A DNA stretch of 64,000 nt from Luzula sylvatica (Eukaryota; Streptophyta; Magnoliopsida; Poales; Juncaceae): the NCBI GenBank assembly GCA_946800325.1, contig OX326957.1:47848307-47912306 (forward strand), given 5' to 3'. Positions within the stretch are counted from its first letter, which is position 1, and each line of letters begins with the position of its first letter. Of the stretch, positions 1-10,935 are shown piece after piece. The position numbers were made by a program, and so were the translations under genes. The notes beneath the pieces are model-generated. The model was not told the origin of the DNA. It did not search any database and saw only the letters and a program-made list of their open reading frames with translations.

Positions 1-360
1 CTTTTCACATTCTATTTGTATTCACAATTGATCATGTAATATATTGTGAACAAATTCAAAATCAAATGCAACTGGTCCAACATGAACCTAAGAAATAATA
101 TTTTGACACGTCATCAATGTAAGGTGATGTTGCCTTCTAAAATTGCTTAAAATTATGTGTAAAATAAGGGACACATAAATATCTACAAATAAAACATAAT
201 CACACAAAATCAAAGATTAATCTATGGTTCATATATTACCACATATCATAAACTAACGGTTGAAATAATTGTGATGATGTGACATGAGTTGTGATGGGGT
301 GACATGAGAAAATTGCATAAAAATTGGTCCAAAATAAGGGGTTGGTAACTTTCTTGGCTG
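1..360 (+). repeat. Dispersed non-coding repeat, copy 1 of 3
   Basis: This stretch has no credible ORF. Its sequence recurs in the same orientation at about 47470-47790 and, more diverged, in the opposite orientation at about 20400-20760. Shared segments include a run around CAACATGAA, then AATAATATTTTGACAC and a TCATCAATGTAAGGTGATGT block. Copies 1 and 2 end near GGGTTGGTAA. This looks like a roughly 350-bp mobile-element relic. I could not define terminal repeats or a target duplication, so the class is open. Confidence 0.55.
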
Positions 361-640
361 CGAAATTAATATTAATAAGCACAACATCATTGTTAACTAT
401 TTATGTGATCTGTATTTCATGAATCACCCTTTCACCTATTTTTATTTTTATAAGAATTATATTTTTGTTTAATTCTTGATGTATCCTCATTTTGACTATT
501 TATAACCAGTCTAAAATGATCACATCATTATAATTTATAATTTGATTTTTCATCACACGACGCAAATAAAGTTGGAACTTTTTTACTATGACATCAATAT
601 TAATGTGTTTTCTTACAAAAATCTATTAAATTTGAAATTA
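350..640. repeat. Outer segment of duplicated module, shared with copy C only
   Basis: Read in reverse complement, this segment matches about 31270-31570, including the TTCTTGGCTGCGAAATTAAT stretch and the following 200 bases. It marks the outer limit of homology between the left module and copy C. It is not present in arm B. No gene is visible from 1 to 1310 apart from chance ORFs, including 758-943, which is itself duplicated at 38071-38271 as part of the arm. Confidence 0.6.
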
Positions 641-1312
641 TATTTTTGCTTTGTTAATCTTTCAAATATATCCTCTATTAAATTTTAAAACATGATATTA
701 CCTCTATTAAATATTTAAAGATGATATTATGTATTTTCTTTTTTATATCCATTTTTTATGGAACATTTGTATTGTAAATCAACAAATATGAAAATTATCA
801 TACATTATTATTTAAGTAAATATGTAAATCAACAAATATTAAAAAATTATCAACAAATTGTTTTTTTTTCTAAATTAGGCCGAGGCCTAAAGGTTTTTAT
901 AGTAATCAGATTCTTTTTCAGACGTGCACATGTTGTTAGTTAATAATCTATAATTAAGAGTAGGCAATAAAATAACAACGTTTTTCATCAAAAAAAATAA
1001 TAATAAATTAACAAAGTTTACAGAATTCAAACATGTTTCGAGTTATTGTTTAAAAACAGGCTGTTAACACAAGAAAATATATTAAAAATAATGGAACTAG
1101 CAATGTATATATTATAGCAGTCAGCATTTAAGCAATGAATTTTGGGTCTAATGACTCCTTTTTCCCTTAGATTGAATACAGTACTAAATTAAATATTAGT
1201 AATAGTAATATCTTACAATTAAAATGTCAAAAACATCAAAACTTTTGAGTTCTACTCGATGTAGAAACTATGACGTATAACAAACTCACAAACTCGAGAC
1301 TGCAAAAGTGCA

Positions 1313-1458
1313 TTATTCGGAGCAAATCTCGACGAACACGGGCAGTCTTTTCTTATTATAAGGCCCATAAAGTACTCGAGTGATATAATCGTTGATTAAC
1401 TCGGCATCGTGATTGTTGTTCTTGTCTTCATCCATTTGTGGTGTTTTATTTTGATTGA
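1313..1458 (-). pseudogene. CCCH zinc-finger paralogue, last-exon scrap (arm A)
   Basis: The minus strand encodes the C-terminal piece with PQMDEDKNNN, AELINDYIT and KKRLPVFVEIC, ending in GAATAA. This is the last exon of the zinc-finger paralogue at 36949-37728. No finger, upstream exon or start accompanies it, so it is a remnant carried along by the segmental duplication. The counterpart in arm B is at 41262-41407. Confidence 0.8.
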
Positions 1459-1699
1459 CCCGGGTAGTCTTTTCTCATTTAGCTTGAACCCTGCTTCGAG
1501 CTGATCGAGCAAGGGCCGAACCGAGCTCGTCTTGAGTTAGGTTTGTTCGAAAGGACTCGTTGAGAGCCCTGTGATACTGTGCAAAATCAATATTGCTGAG
1601 CTCAATAACTTCTATAATATCTCTATAATTAGTAACCTAATTATGAATTACCATGTGATTAAATCGAGAATAACTAAATTCATATGGAAACTCTTCTCC

Positions 1700-1706
1700 T
1701 ATAAAA
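1700..1706 (+). promoter_or_regulatory. TATA box of proline-rich protein gene A
   Basis: TATAAAA lies 51 bases before the chosen ATG at 1758. The surrounding block, from TCTCCTATAAAAT through the CTGAAATTGCA leader, is conserved in front of all four paralogues. This supports real promoters and fixes the start codons. Confidence 0.7.
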
Positions 1707-1757
1707 TCCTCTCCCAATATGATCTGAAATTGCATATTTTTCTTCTCTCATTCTCCG

Positions 1758-2822
1758 ATGGATTTTAAATTGCGCATTGTTCTTAATTTTTTTGCTTTCT
1801 TCCTAAGATTTCTCAATTTTCTTGACACCGTAATTTCAACCATAGTCGCCATTTTCACTTTTCTTCTTCCTCCACCACCACCAGCACCAGCACCAGCAGC
1901 ACCGGCACCACCGGCACCACCGGCACCACCGGCACCACCGGCACCGGCACCGGCACCACCACCAGCAGCACCAGCACCACCGGCACCGGCACCACCGGCA
2001 CCGGCACCACCGGCACCGGCACCGGCACCGGCACCAGCACCACCAGCAGCACCAGCACCACCAGCACCAGCACCTGCACCTGCACCTGCACCTGCACCTG
2101 CACCTGCACCTGCACCTGCACCACCAGCACCACCGGCACCAGCACCTGCACCGTCACCTGCACTTGCACCTGCACCTGCACCTGCACCTGCACCACCAGC
2201 ATCACCGGCACCGGCACCAGCACGACCAGCAGCACCAGCAGCACCAGCACCAGCACCTGCACCTGCACCGGCACCGGCACCGGCACGACCAGCACCACCA
2301 GCACCACCAGCACCGGCACCGGCACCAGCAGCACCAGCACCAGCACCAGCACCAGCACCAGCACGACCAGCAGCACCAGCACCACCAGCACCAGCACCTG
2401 CACCGGCACCTGCACCTGCACCACCAGCACCACCGGCACCTGCACCTGCACCTGCACCTGCACCTGCACCTGCACCTGCACCACCAGCATCACCGGCACC
2501 GGCACCCGCACCCGCACCCGCACCGGCACCACCAGCACCACAGGCACCGGCACCAGCACCAGCACCGGCACCTCTACCGTCACATGGGCACATGTCCTTT
2601 ACGGACGGCCGACGAGCCGTCTTCACAAGATGGCCGGAGCTGCCTCCCTATTCACAAACACGGGGGATAAGAAACTATCTATCCCCCGTAGTGCCTCCAC
2701 CGAACCGCTACAATCCGCCTCTTCAAAGCATACCAGAGTTGGGCACGAGACGACCAAGATCGATTCCTCGAAGAATCCTTGGAGCACTCAAAAAATTCAC
2801 AACCTGCCAGTGTTTTCAATAG
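1758..2822 (+). CDS. Proline-rich membrane/secreted protein with Ala-Pro core (paralogue A)
   Basis: This is a single-exon ORF of 354 residues. Residues 1-37 form a hydrophobic N-terminus (MDFKLRIVLNFFAFF...), either a signal peptide or an anchor. Residues about 40-275 are almost pure Ala-Pro and Pro-Pro-Ala dipeptides. The last ~80 residues are complex: GHMSFTDGRR, RGIRNYLSPVVPPP, then a basic tail ending ALKKFTTCQCF. The tail and N-terminus are conserved in the paralogues at 14901, 29572 and 39913, which selects this strand and frame over the long antisense Gly-Ala ORF. Ala-Pro repeats are a known arabinogalactan-protein glycosylation signal, so a cell-surface role is possible but inferred. 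The start is set by the TATA box at 1700. I do not recognise the family. Transcription is unproven, and slippage in the GCACCN repeat is likely. Confidence 0.65.
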   Translation: MDFKLRIVLNFFAFFLRFLNFLDTVISTIVAIFTFLLPPPPPAPAPAAPAPPAPPAPPAPPAPAPAPPPAAPAPPAPAPPAPAPPAPAPAPAPAPPAAPAPPAPAPAPAPAPAPAPAPAPAPPAPPAPAPAPSPALAPAPAPAPAPPASPAPAPARPAAPAAPAPAPAPAPAPAPARPAPPAPPAPAPAPAAPAPAPAPAPARPAAPAPPAPAPAPAPAPAPPAPPAPAPAPAPAPAPAPAPPASPAPAPAPAPAPAPPAPQAPAPAPAPAPLPSHGHMSFTDGRRAVFTRWPELPPYSQTRGIRNYLSPVVPPPNRYNPPLQSIPELGTRRPRSIPRRILGALKKFTTCQCFQ

Positions 2823-3013
2823 AAATTAATTTAGATTTTTGTAATTAGTTTTTTTATAATATTTGTTATGCTTAACTTGTAATTATTTGGTACGTTGAAT
2901 AAAAGATTAAAAAAAACTATTTCTTCTTGTGTTATTTGCTAATTTAACAATGTAAAATCTCACAACATTGGTAATGTGAAAATAATATATGAAAAATAAT
3001 ACATAGGTAATAG

Positions 3014-3491
3014 TCAAAATACCTCAATCTTGATTAATGTCCACCAATCAAAAGATTTCTTTTGAAGGCTGAAAAACACGCCACCACTAAGAGACGATAC
3101 CACCGTTGTTACCAGATTTCTTCTCATATCCTCACTCGATAATCGAATCAAACACTTGTCGTGCATCACCTTCCTTGATCCAATAAGTATAAAAAATGAT
3201 CAAATATTTGAGCATTTATCCTTTGACATTACCAATATTTTCAAAATTTTGTTGAAAATTTCAGAAATTTGAGCATAATTAACTATAATTTCACAGAGTG
3301 TACCTTTTAGAGGAGTTCAAAGAGGTTTGTCTGCAGCCTCTCGCCGATTCGGACCAACACACACTCAAAATCGCATCTAGGGTTTCGTGGAGCTTTGCGT
3401 CGGGGAGGAAGGGTTCGTTGCGGTTTGGAAGTAGCTCGAGAAAGGCTTCCAACAAAGGCTGTTTGGTCTCGTGAGAGCTTTGCTTCGCCAT
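3014..3491 (-). CDS. Small two-exon ORF behind captured AQR leader (arm A)
   Basis: Exon 1 is 3304-3491 (starts MAKQSSHETK) and exon 2 is 3014-3173. They are joined through a GT-AG intron with an in-frame phase-2 junction, giving about 115 residues. Exon 1 has FLELLPNRNEPFLPDAKLH followed by a Ser/Arg-rich stretch. Exon 2 contains LIRLSSEDMRRNLVTT, SSLSGGVFFS and LQKKSFDWW. I do not recognise the protein. The copy in arm B (39244-39721) preserves frame and splice sites with only a few substitutions. Upstream on the same strand lie the AQR 5' leader and first codons, whose ATG at 3634 would open an overlapping 85-residue uORF. This is either a young chimeric gene or a decaying one. Confidence 0.5.
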
Positions 3492-3517
3492 CTAGGGCTC
3501 GTCGTCTGGAGAGACGA

Positions 3518-3720
3518 GATTTTCTCTGACTGAAGAGCAGGCGAAGATTGTGCTCCCGCGTGTTGTTCAAGGGAATATTCGGCAGTACGGTGACGGCGGA
3601 AGTCGAACACGTCGGTTCCGTACAACTTCGGCATGGCCGGAGTGAGTGCAGAGAAACGGAGATTAGGTTTAGGGTTTTCGAGGGTTTTCGAGGGTTTGGG
3701 TTTTGAGACGAAATGTTTAG
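3518..3720 (-). pseudogene. AQR leader and N-terminal codons, fragment (arm A)
   Basis: The minus strand begins at 3634 with [20 protein letters not shown], matching the AQR start at 10863 ([20 protein letters not shown]). Similarity runs for about 39 codons to the QSEK position, then stops, and the frame continues into unrelated sequence. The AQR-type leader with repeated AACCCTCGAAA and a CCTAAACC telo-box is kept at about 3660-3720. The fragment cannot make AQR. It may supply promoter and leader to the small ORF downstream. Confidence 0.85.
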
Positions 3721-3739
3721 ACTGTGACTGGCTGAGAGA

Positions 3740-4480
3740 AATAAGATAAAGATATCTTTTACTTACGCATAATTCAACATTTCTGATAGAAGAGTCTTTT
3801 GATGAATCTTCATTTTTATCAACTTCTAGTTTGTTGTGTCAATTTGAGACAGTTTCTTCCTCTACCTATAGGAAAAATCAGAGATTGATTCATTGAATTA
3901 GCTCGAGAGTTAGTTCAATTCGATAATTCACTGTTACTCACGATACAAACAATCAGAGAGTTCACCAGCTAGAGAGAGATCTTATCCTTCTCAGTTCCCT
4001 TGACAGAGAGAAGCTTAGACAGAGGATTTCTTCTTGTTCGAACTGAAAGAACAAAATTGAAGTCCGAATAAGAACCAGAAAAATTACGACTTGCAGGTAG
4101 CAATGGTATTCACACTACCTGAGTAAGAGGATAAGGTTAAAGAAGGGGGCGTACAAAGGCGGAGAAAATGGCTGTCGTTCAGAGAGATGCCGGCGATAGC
4201 TGTGAGGAATAGTAAGTAGTACACGGCGAGGCCAGCGGCGACGCCTCCTTGAATGCGAGCTCCACCACCACTGGACGGATGATTTCCTCAATCCTCGTCC
4301 TCAATTTGGTTTTCCTTAATCCTCATCATCAATCCTTGAATGCGAACTCCACCACCACTGACGTTAGAACTCGGCGAGGCGAGCTTCTCACTTGATACAA
4401 ACCGGGATGCAAAATCCCGAATTATAAATAACCCGATATTCCGAATCCTGGTTTCTAATTACAAATACATATCCAGTATT
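3740..4480 (-). pseudogene. 5' part of unrecognised gene, broken (arm A)
   Basis: The minus strand matches 28000-28620 in copy C and 38390-38990 in arm B. Recognisable exon-like pieces are a Ser/Arg-rich N-terminal stretch and a segment read as KLEVDKNEDSSKDSS ending in TGC followed by GTAAGT. The second piece carries an in-frame TGA in all three copies. After the donor, the sequence leaves copy C and enters the AQR fragment, so the gene is cut here. Confidence 0.55.
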
Positions 4481-4559
4481 TCAGAATATTCAAACAACAT
4501 TCTTTCGTCAATCGTCAATCGTCAATCGTCACTCAATCATTTCAAAGTTAGATTATAAT

Positions 4560-5361
4560 GTACGGATTTTTTATGAATAATTGATTGGTATGTCCCCGAT
4601 CAAATTCATATTTACATAATTGATTTTTAAGTATTATTATTATTGTTTATAAAATTATAATTTTACATAATATTAAATATTTGTAATAGTGTTTCTCTAC
4701 AAAAACAACTTTGATATTAGAATTCAAAAATGAAAATAAAAAAAAGTTCACTTATTAAAACATAATTCACTTTTTAAAATTACAACACATATATCAAAGA
4801 TTAGTTCCTTCATGCGTATGATGGGAAGGATATTTATTCGGGGAAATTTTGGGGATTTCGTTTAGCCCTGATTGTGAGTCTCTTTTTGTTGGGTGTCGAA
4901 TATGACATGGAGGATTGATGGAGTTTAGTAGTAGGCAATAGGCATCGATATCGATACCTCGACACTTGCCTTTAATTCTCCATGTTGAAGACGTGCACTT
5001 TGTATTTGCAAGACTTAATAGTGAAAATAAAATAATAAAACTAGCACGAAGTACTACATATTTGTTGATTAATACAAATAAACCATGAAATAATTATCTA
5101 AACGCTAATCAAAACATTCCACAAAAGAAGAAATTTTATTATCCCTGATCTTCTAAATAACACAAAAATGTTAAAAAAAAAAGGTTAAACGAACTGCACC
5201 ACGAGATAGTTTCCAAACTAACAATTTGATACAAATACATTCTCCACATGTTCCGATCATCACGCTACAAGAATCTTTGCATGATCATCACCGATATGAT
5301 CATCATCTATTACGCAATCCATGATTATTCTACCCGTAATTCTTTCACGCAAACAAACTTA
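4560..5361. other. AT-rich spacer and AQR 3' flank
   Basis: No gene is visible. About 4560-4870 is repeated inverted at about 26850-27300 (copy C). The stretch from about 5090 to 5361 is the AQR 3' untranslated region. Its sequence recurs at 13740-13990 downstream of the collapsed AQR copy. Confidence 0.6.
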
Positions 5362-8300
5362 TTATTCTTTCATTTCGATGATGTCCTCGGATGGCTCATT
5401 ATCTCCATCACCGTTAAGTTTCAGTTCCTCGGTAGAATCAACGTTTATTTCACCATTGAGCTCAGGTTCGATTTCCATTTCAGAAACATGAGGAATTTCA
5501 TTATCACCTTCCGTCATTTCCGAGTCTTCGCCTTCCTTTTCAGCAGCACCATCTTGAACCGGCATTAATTTCTCGGGCAGCACAGATTGGTTCCTCGTCT
5601 GCATCTGTACAAAAAAAATATTACTCTCGAAAACCATTTCAATAAATCATCGAAAAAAAATAAATAAATAAATACCTGATAGAGCTCGTGTAACCTGAAA
5701 TTAACAATCTGCTCCATATCCTGAACTCCTTCAACAAACCTCGCATCGCCAACATCCCCAACCAACCTATCCGTAAAAGGCGAAGTCTCTTCCAAAACAA
5801 CACCAAGCTTATCAGGCCTCCGTAGCAATATCCTAAATGTAGGTTGCAATTCAAAGCACTGCTCGAATAACCCACGTCGACAGAACACATAAAGCCCGAG
5901 TCTCGCACGCGACATCGCCACCACCAACCTCCTGACATCTCGCAAATGCCCAACAAACCTAGTCCGCACTAATGATAGTAAAATGAAATCGTTCTGTTGA
6001 CCCTGAAACTTATCCACCGTCGTCACCTTGCTAGGCGGTTCGATTCCGTGAGCCTTGCAGCGCCGATTGATGACATCACGAATCAGAAGTTTTTGACCGT
6101 TATATGTAGTCAGTATAGAAATACGTTCCGCAGGGTACCCTAATAATCGCATGTATATATACACGCTAACCACATATTCGGCCTCCCCTTCGTTCTGATA
6201 AAACCACGGCGACGGTGCCGACTCGCCTCGCCCGTTATGATCCTCCACGTTTATCAATTGATAATCGTACGAAAACCCTGAATTCGCTTTTTGATATAAC
6301 GGGTTCTCGAGCACGTTCGGTAAATTTCCGAGCTCGCGGTACCGCCAGTTGTAGAGTTCAGCGATGCTAGCACGGGCCCTACCTTGCGCGTTCAGCTCGA
6401 TGTACGGTACACCTAGTCTGACAAAACGGGTGAATAACGATTGGTCCATGTGGCTGTATTTTTGAAACGCCATGTTTTTCACGACTGGAGGGAGCTGGTG
6501 GTGGTCCCCGACTAAAATACACCGTTTCAAGCGGGCGTGACCGTCTTCTTGTCTTTGCAATAACATGGGGATGAAAGTCTCGATTTCGAGAATTTGCGCG
6601 CTTTCTTCCATGAGGAGATTGTCGTACTTAAATCCTAATTGTAAAAAGTCTTTGCGTTTCAATGCCGCATGTGTACACGTCATCGCAACGATCTTCGCTT
6701 GTTTTGTCATTAAATAGTTCGCTCGATCCGCAGTGGATTTCAAAAGCTCGAACGCTCTGCATTCTTCGAGTTCTTGAAACACAGTTGACAAATGTTTAAA
6801 ACACCCTTTCGCGGCACGCATATCCCTCTCAAACGACTCCCCATTAAAAACCGGCTCAGGGGCATCTTCAAAAAATTCCAAGAACGGGAAGTGATCCTTC
6901 ACATAACCGGGTTTATCCGTATTGGATTCCGCATCGGCGATGAAGCGTTCCCAGCGAGAGTACACGTGGAGAAGCCAGAAGTAACCTGCGGCCTCGCAGG
7001 TATGCGCTGAGTCAGCAGGGAGGCGGAGAGAGATGGCGAGTCGTTCCACCTCTTGAAGGAGCTCGAGACGGCGTACCAGCATCGCGTTGACACGTCCTTG
7101 ACGGCTGAAATCTAGGTCTGTTGCTAGTTCTTGTTCCCCTTGTCCTAGACGAAGCAGGTACCTTGCCGGTACGTCCCTCTGAAAAAATTCAATTCCAAAG
7201 AAACGATATTAATATGGATATTATGTACAGAGGGAAAGTATAAGTACGAGTAGGAGTTTGTTGATAATACCTGCATGATCTTTTCGAAGAGATCGTTCAA
7301 AGCTTGATTAGAATGAGTAATGATGAGCGTTCTTTGAGAGGGGCAATTATGATAAAGAACATTTAGGATTTGTACTGCGGTGTCGGTCTTACCGGTACCG
7401 GGTGGACCCACAACCATGGTCAAACCTGGCTCGACCCCCGAAATGATGGCACCTATCTGAGTGGGCGTAAACCTAACCGAGTTTTGTTTCGGCTTGTCCT
7501 GCGGGTACGGCCCAGGATCAGCTGGTACGTATGCTTCGACCACCAATTTCTCCTTTTGTTTGATATTCTGATTATTTTCATCTTGTACCAGCTTTGAATT
7601 ACCTGGCAGATAATTAGCATCTTTCTTTAACGAGTGGGGTAACTTGATTCTGAATGGTGGGCTTGGGTCGGTACGTTCCGTACCATCCGAATTAACAAAG
7701 GAAACCTGCAAATAATTATACAAAGTCAATAGTTTGTACAGATACACGAGTAAATTTGTAACACAATAATGGCTTGTATTTATTACCTCGAAATTGTGAA
7801 AGCTCTCTACGAGATGATTGGAATCGAGAAAAGTATCCTTAAAATCAATCTCATCAAGCAACTCGGGCATATTAGTCCATCGTGCGGCCGAAGGGGTCCC
7901 ATACCCCAAGAAAATATTATGAAGCCATACAGGCACAATACACGTCTCGTTCATCAAATCCCTAATCGACTCTAATATCGCTTTGAAATTATTTTCCTTT
8001 GGTTTTCGCCTCACCAATATGTTAAACGAAGAATACACATCGTCAGATCCTTTCTCCGTCACGTCGATATGATACTGAGCCGGATCCAACGCGACTTTAA
8101 CCTTTCGCAAATCGCCTTTAGGAGGCTTCCACTCTTCCCTTTTAATCTTCCCAGTAAAATCATTCATCAAATTGCCCTCTTCGTCTCGAATCTCGATCAC
8201 TTCGCATCCTCGTACGAATTGTAACCCTAATCGCTCTGGTACCGTCGATATATCCGCCGCGTCGGTACTCAACGGTTCGAACGAAGGCCGTATGGATAAC

Positions 8301-10863
8301 AAAAACAGCACGTCGTGTTCTTTAAGACCGTCCCATTCAGACCGAATATGGGAGCGGTAACTCGAAACGGTAAATTCCACCTCAGCAGAAACAGATGAAG
8401 GCTTCACCTCGCCGATATTCGGTTGCTTCGTCTCCACAATTCTAAATCCCTTCACCGGTACGGCCATGCGAGACCAACCTCTGAAAGCAGTTTCGCCCTC
8501 ATTATTAATGTACGATAAAAGATGCGGAACCGCCTCTTGAATGTCCTCGCGAATCTCATAGGTAGATTCGAGACGAAATAAGTTGAAATTGCGGAGTAAG
8601 TAGTCATGTAGGGTTAAGAATTGGAGGTTTAGTTTTGGGAGAGCTAGACAACCCTCGCCCGAGTAGTTTATGCTCGGAACGAGACTTTCGTCCCACATTA
8701 TTTGCTCGTTAGGGTATAACGGTAGCGCGTTTATTGCTTCTTTTTGTGATTGCCGTTTCTCGAAATATGAGATCATCACTTCCAATAGAAAATCTCGCCT
8801 CGGACTCCATGGATCGTCTTCGGAAATTAGCTTCAGCTGTTAAAGAAAACAACTTAAATTAAGAAAATATATTTTTTTTAAAGAAAATTAAATAATAACT
8901 ATAACTCACTCTTTTGCAAACCACGTCGTGCAATTCTTCATCGGATAGGACTAAAAGTTTTTTCGTCAGATCGGCACGATTGTGAATAGCACCGATACTG
9001 CACTTGGCGAATTCTCGTAACTATACAAAAGAACGAGAAACATGGTGTTAATTAATTCAAAAATAATTAAATTGATCGATAGTAATATAGTGAAATAGGA
9101 TTAGTGTTACCTTAGGGACTTGCTTGAAGGCGAGGAGTTGGAGGGATTTGAGGCGATTATTATGAGCAATCAGAACATTGTCATCAGACAATTGGGTACC
9201 GAAATGGTCGTTGATTTCAAAACCCTCGTAGAATTGAAGTAAATCTACGAGTTGAGAGAACAAACGGCCTTTTTCATGCTTGTAAAGCCCGCTTAGGTGG
9301 CACTTTGAAACGACCGCCACGTCAGCAACCAATGGTCTTAGATATCTGTCACATGTTTAAACAAAAAAGGAATCAAATATTTATAGAGAAATATATTGGG
9401 GGGAAATGTGATTTGAGAAATTTAATTGAGTTTGACTTGCCTCCTTGTGTGTAGTTGGCTCAAGAGATCGATCAAGAATTCCATGAACCTCTCGCAATAT
9501 AATACACATGACTCGTCCACTTGATCATTCATTGAATCATTGTCAGGCTCCAATATCATGACCTTCGAATCGAGAATCTGAAATAAAATTTTCGATCAAA
9601 TTTGAATTGAGTAAACACAAAAACATACACAATGATGCAAGAATAATAGAATTGTTACCTCCAAAAATTCTTCGATAAGGTTTCGAAGGAACCGTGCTTC
9701 GAGAGTTTTTGAAGGGTCAAATTCCTCGCCTTTTTTCTTGGATTTCTTCGCTTCTTTTCTTGTCAGCTTTTTCCATTTCTTTATTATATGAGGATTCGAG
9801 CACAACTCCATCTATTTATTTAAGTTTTTAAAAGTATTAGAAATTTGAGTAATGGGATGAATCACTTAAAAGTTACAAAAAAGAATGTGATAAAATCAAC
9901 TGAATGAATACCTGCAAACGGCCGAAAGACAGAGAGTGCCATAACTGGAGGTCTACTAATTGCAATATGGTTTCACTGACAATTTCATTTTCTAAACTCT
10001 GCAAAGAAAAAATACAAGGACCAAATATAATTCAAAATTTCTTTTTTTATTTATAAAAGGAAATACTTCATATATAAAAATGCAAAACCTCAAAATACCT
10101 GAAACGAATTTATCAAGAACAATAGGTAGTTTGTCTTCTCCGCCAAGCTCAGTGCCTTTTGCTATAAAAAAACAAAACAAAAAATATTCAACAAAATTAA
10201 AGCACATAGACACACACAAAAAAAAGTATAAAAAAAAAACGCATGCCTCCTCCCTGAGCCGAAGCACCCTCCACAGGAACCCCTTAAAATCCTCCTTTTT
10301 GTCATGAAAACAAGTCCAAGCTGCAACATTCTCTCTAAACTGAAATTAAAAAAAAAAAAAAAAAGGAGATGGCTTTAAATCCTGCTTCCTGAAAGAGTGA
10401 ATGAACGATATACTACCTAAATACGACAAGAAAAGCAAACCTTCTCATTAACCATGAGGATCATGGACATGACATGCTCGAATGTAGCAGAAATAGGATC
10501 GAAATTAGGCCAGAGATAATTCTCCAAGTATTGACTAACTTCCAAAATCATCACCCTATGCAAAGGCACAGTTTTTCTACTCTTTCTGGTAACCAGTAAC
10601 TCGGTCTCGTATATTTCTTTAACGAGTTCAGGTTTGAACGCACTTTCGGGAGCTGATTTGCCCCAACTTTCTGATGCAATGCGGGTTAGCTTGTCGCGCT
10701 CGATTTCCGACAGGGTAATGGATCCAGCTAAGGATCTGATTGGCGGTGGTTTCTCTGACTGAAGAGCATCCGAAGGTTGTGCTCCCGCTGGCTGGTCAAG
10801 GGCGTATTCGGCAACGCGGTGACGGCGGAAGTCGAACACGCCGGTTCCGTACACCTTCGGCAT
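5362..10863 (-). CDS. AQR: RNA helicase Aquarius, spliceosomal intron-binding protein
   Basis: Twelve exons join in frame to about 1510 residues, normal for plant AQR: 10441-10863, 10247-10339, 10099-10161, 9912-9998, 9659-9811, 9441-9577, 9111-9345, 8910-9020, 7787-8836, 7271-7705, 5676-7178, 5362-5604. In the family, AQR is an SF1 helicase that binds introns upstream of the branch point in the spliceosome and links splicing to snoRNP assembly. Visible features are the N-terminal [31 protein letters not shown] across exons 6-7, [17 protein letters not shown] in exon 9, Walker A GPPGTGKT near residue 885, motif II MEES near 1119, GDHHQLPP near 1154, [12 protein letters not shown] and the arginine motif VVAMSRAR, then an acidic tail. 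The MEES motif replaces a canonical DEAD-type box, as in the family. Introns 2 and 6 have GC donors. Truncated duplicates lie at 3518-3720, 13740-17160 and 39015-39217. Confidence 0.96.
9439..9440 (-). other. GC splice donor, AQR intron 6
   Basis: The exon ends ...ACAAGGAG and the intron begins GCAAGT. No GT donor keeps the conserved TRRYLRP reading across the junction. Apart from the C at position 2, the site fits the donor consensus well, as is usual for GC-AG introns. Confidence 0.85.
10245..10246 (-). other. GC splice donor, AQR intron 2
   Basis: The exon ends GGGAGGAG and the intron begins GCATGC. The collapsed AQR copy has GT at the same place (intron starting GTATGCG, donor at 16614-16615). 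This supports the exon boundary and points to a single T/C change at the donor. Confidence 0.88.
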
Positions 10864-10935
10864 GGCCGGAGTGAGTGCAGAGGAACGGAGATTAGGTTTA
10901 GGGTTTTCGAGGGTTTTCGAGGGTTTGGGTTTTGA
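10864..10935 (-). promoter_or_regulatory. AQR leader with telo-box and AACCCTCGAAA repeats
   Basis: On the minus strand, AAACCCTA (10899-10906) and two tandem AACCCTCGAAA units precede the ATG. Telo-boxes are common near starts of plant housekeeping and translation or splicing genes. All AQR fragments in the window keep the leader. Upstream of 10936 the functional copy diverges abruptly from the fragments, so something was inserted or exchanged at that point. Confidence 0.6.

Larger units (their letters stand above)
665..4500. repeat. Arm A of a long inverted segmental duplication
   Basis: Read on the minus strand, this arm matches 38385-44600 in the same order. It runs through a pseudogenised upstream gene, an AQR leader fragment, the small two-exon ORF, a proline-rich protein gene in antisense, a CCCH zinc-finger 3' exon scrap and a spacer containing the 758-943 ORF. 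The match is near-identical: the 85-residue ORFs at 3377-3634 and 39101-39358 are the same, and the proline-rich protein tails differ at one residue. The arms differ mainly by a Helitron inside arm B and by length changes in the Ala-Pro tract. Confidence 0.9.

Noticed and set aside
758..943. 61-residue ORF found again at 38071-38271 and 44280-44470
   Set aside because: Conserved only because the segment is duplicated. Low-complexity AT-rich coding with no domain, and length changes in the homopolymer.
1571..1768. 65-residue ORF before the proline-rich gene A
   Set aside because: It spans the TATA box and overlaps the true start. It exists in arm B only because the arm is duplicated.
1748..2626. 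292-residue Gly-Ala ORF opposite the proline-rich gene, and the Val-rich and His-rich ORFs in other frames
   Set aside because: They are readings of the same GCACCN triplet repeat. The conserved N-terminus, tail and TATA box all lie on the other strand.
5248..5568. 106-residue plus-strand ORF
   Set aside because: Antisense of the last AQR exon and 3' flank.
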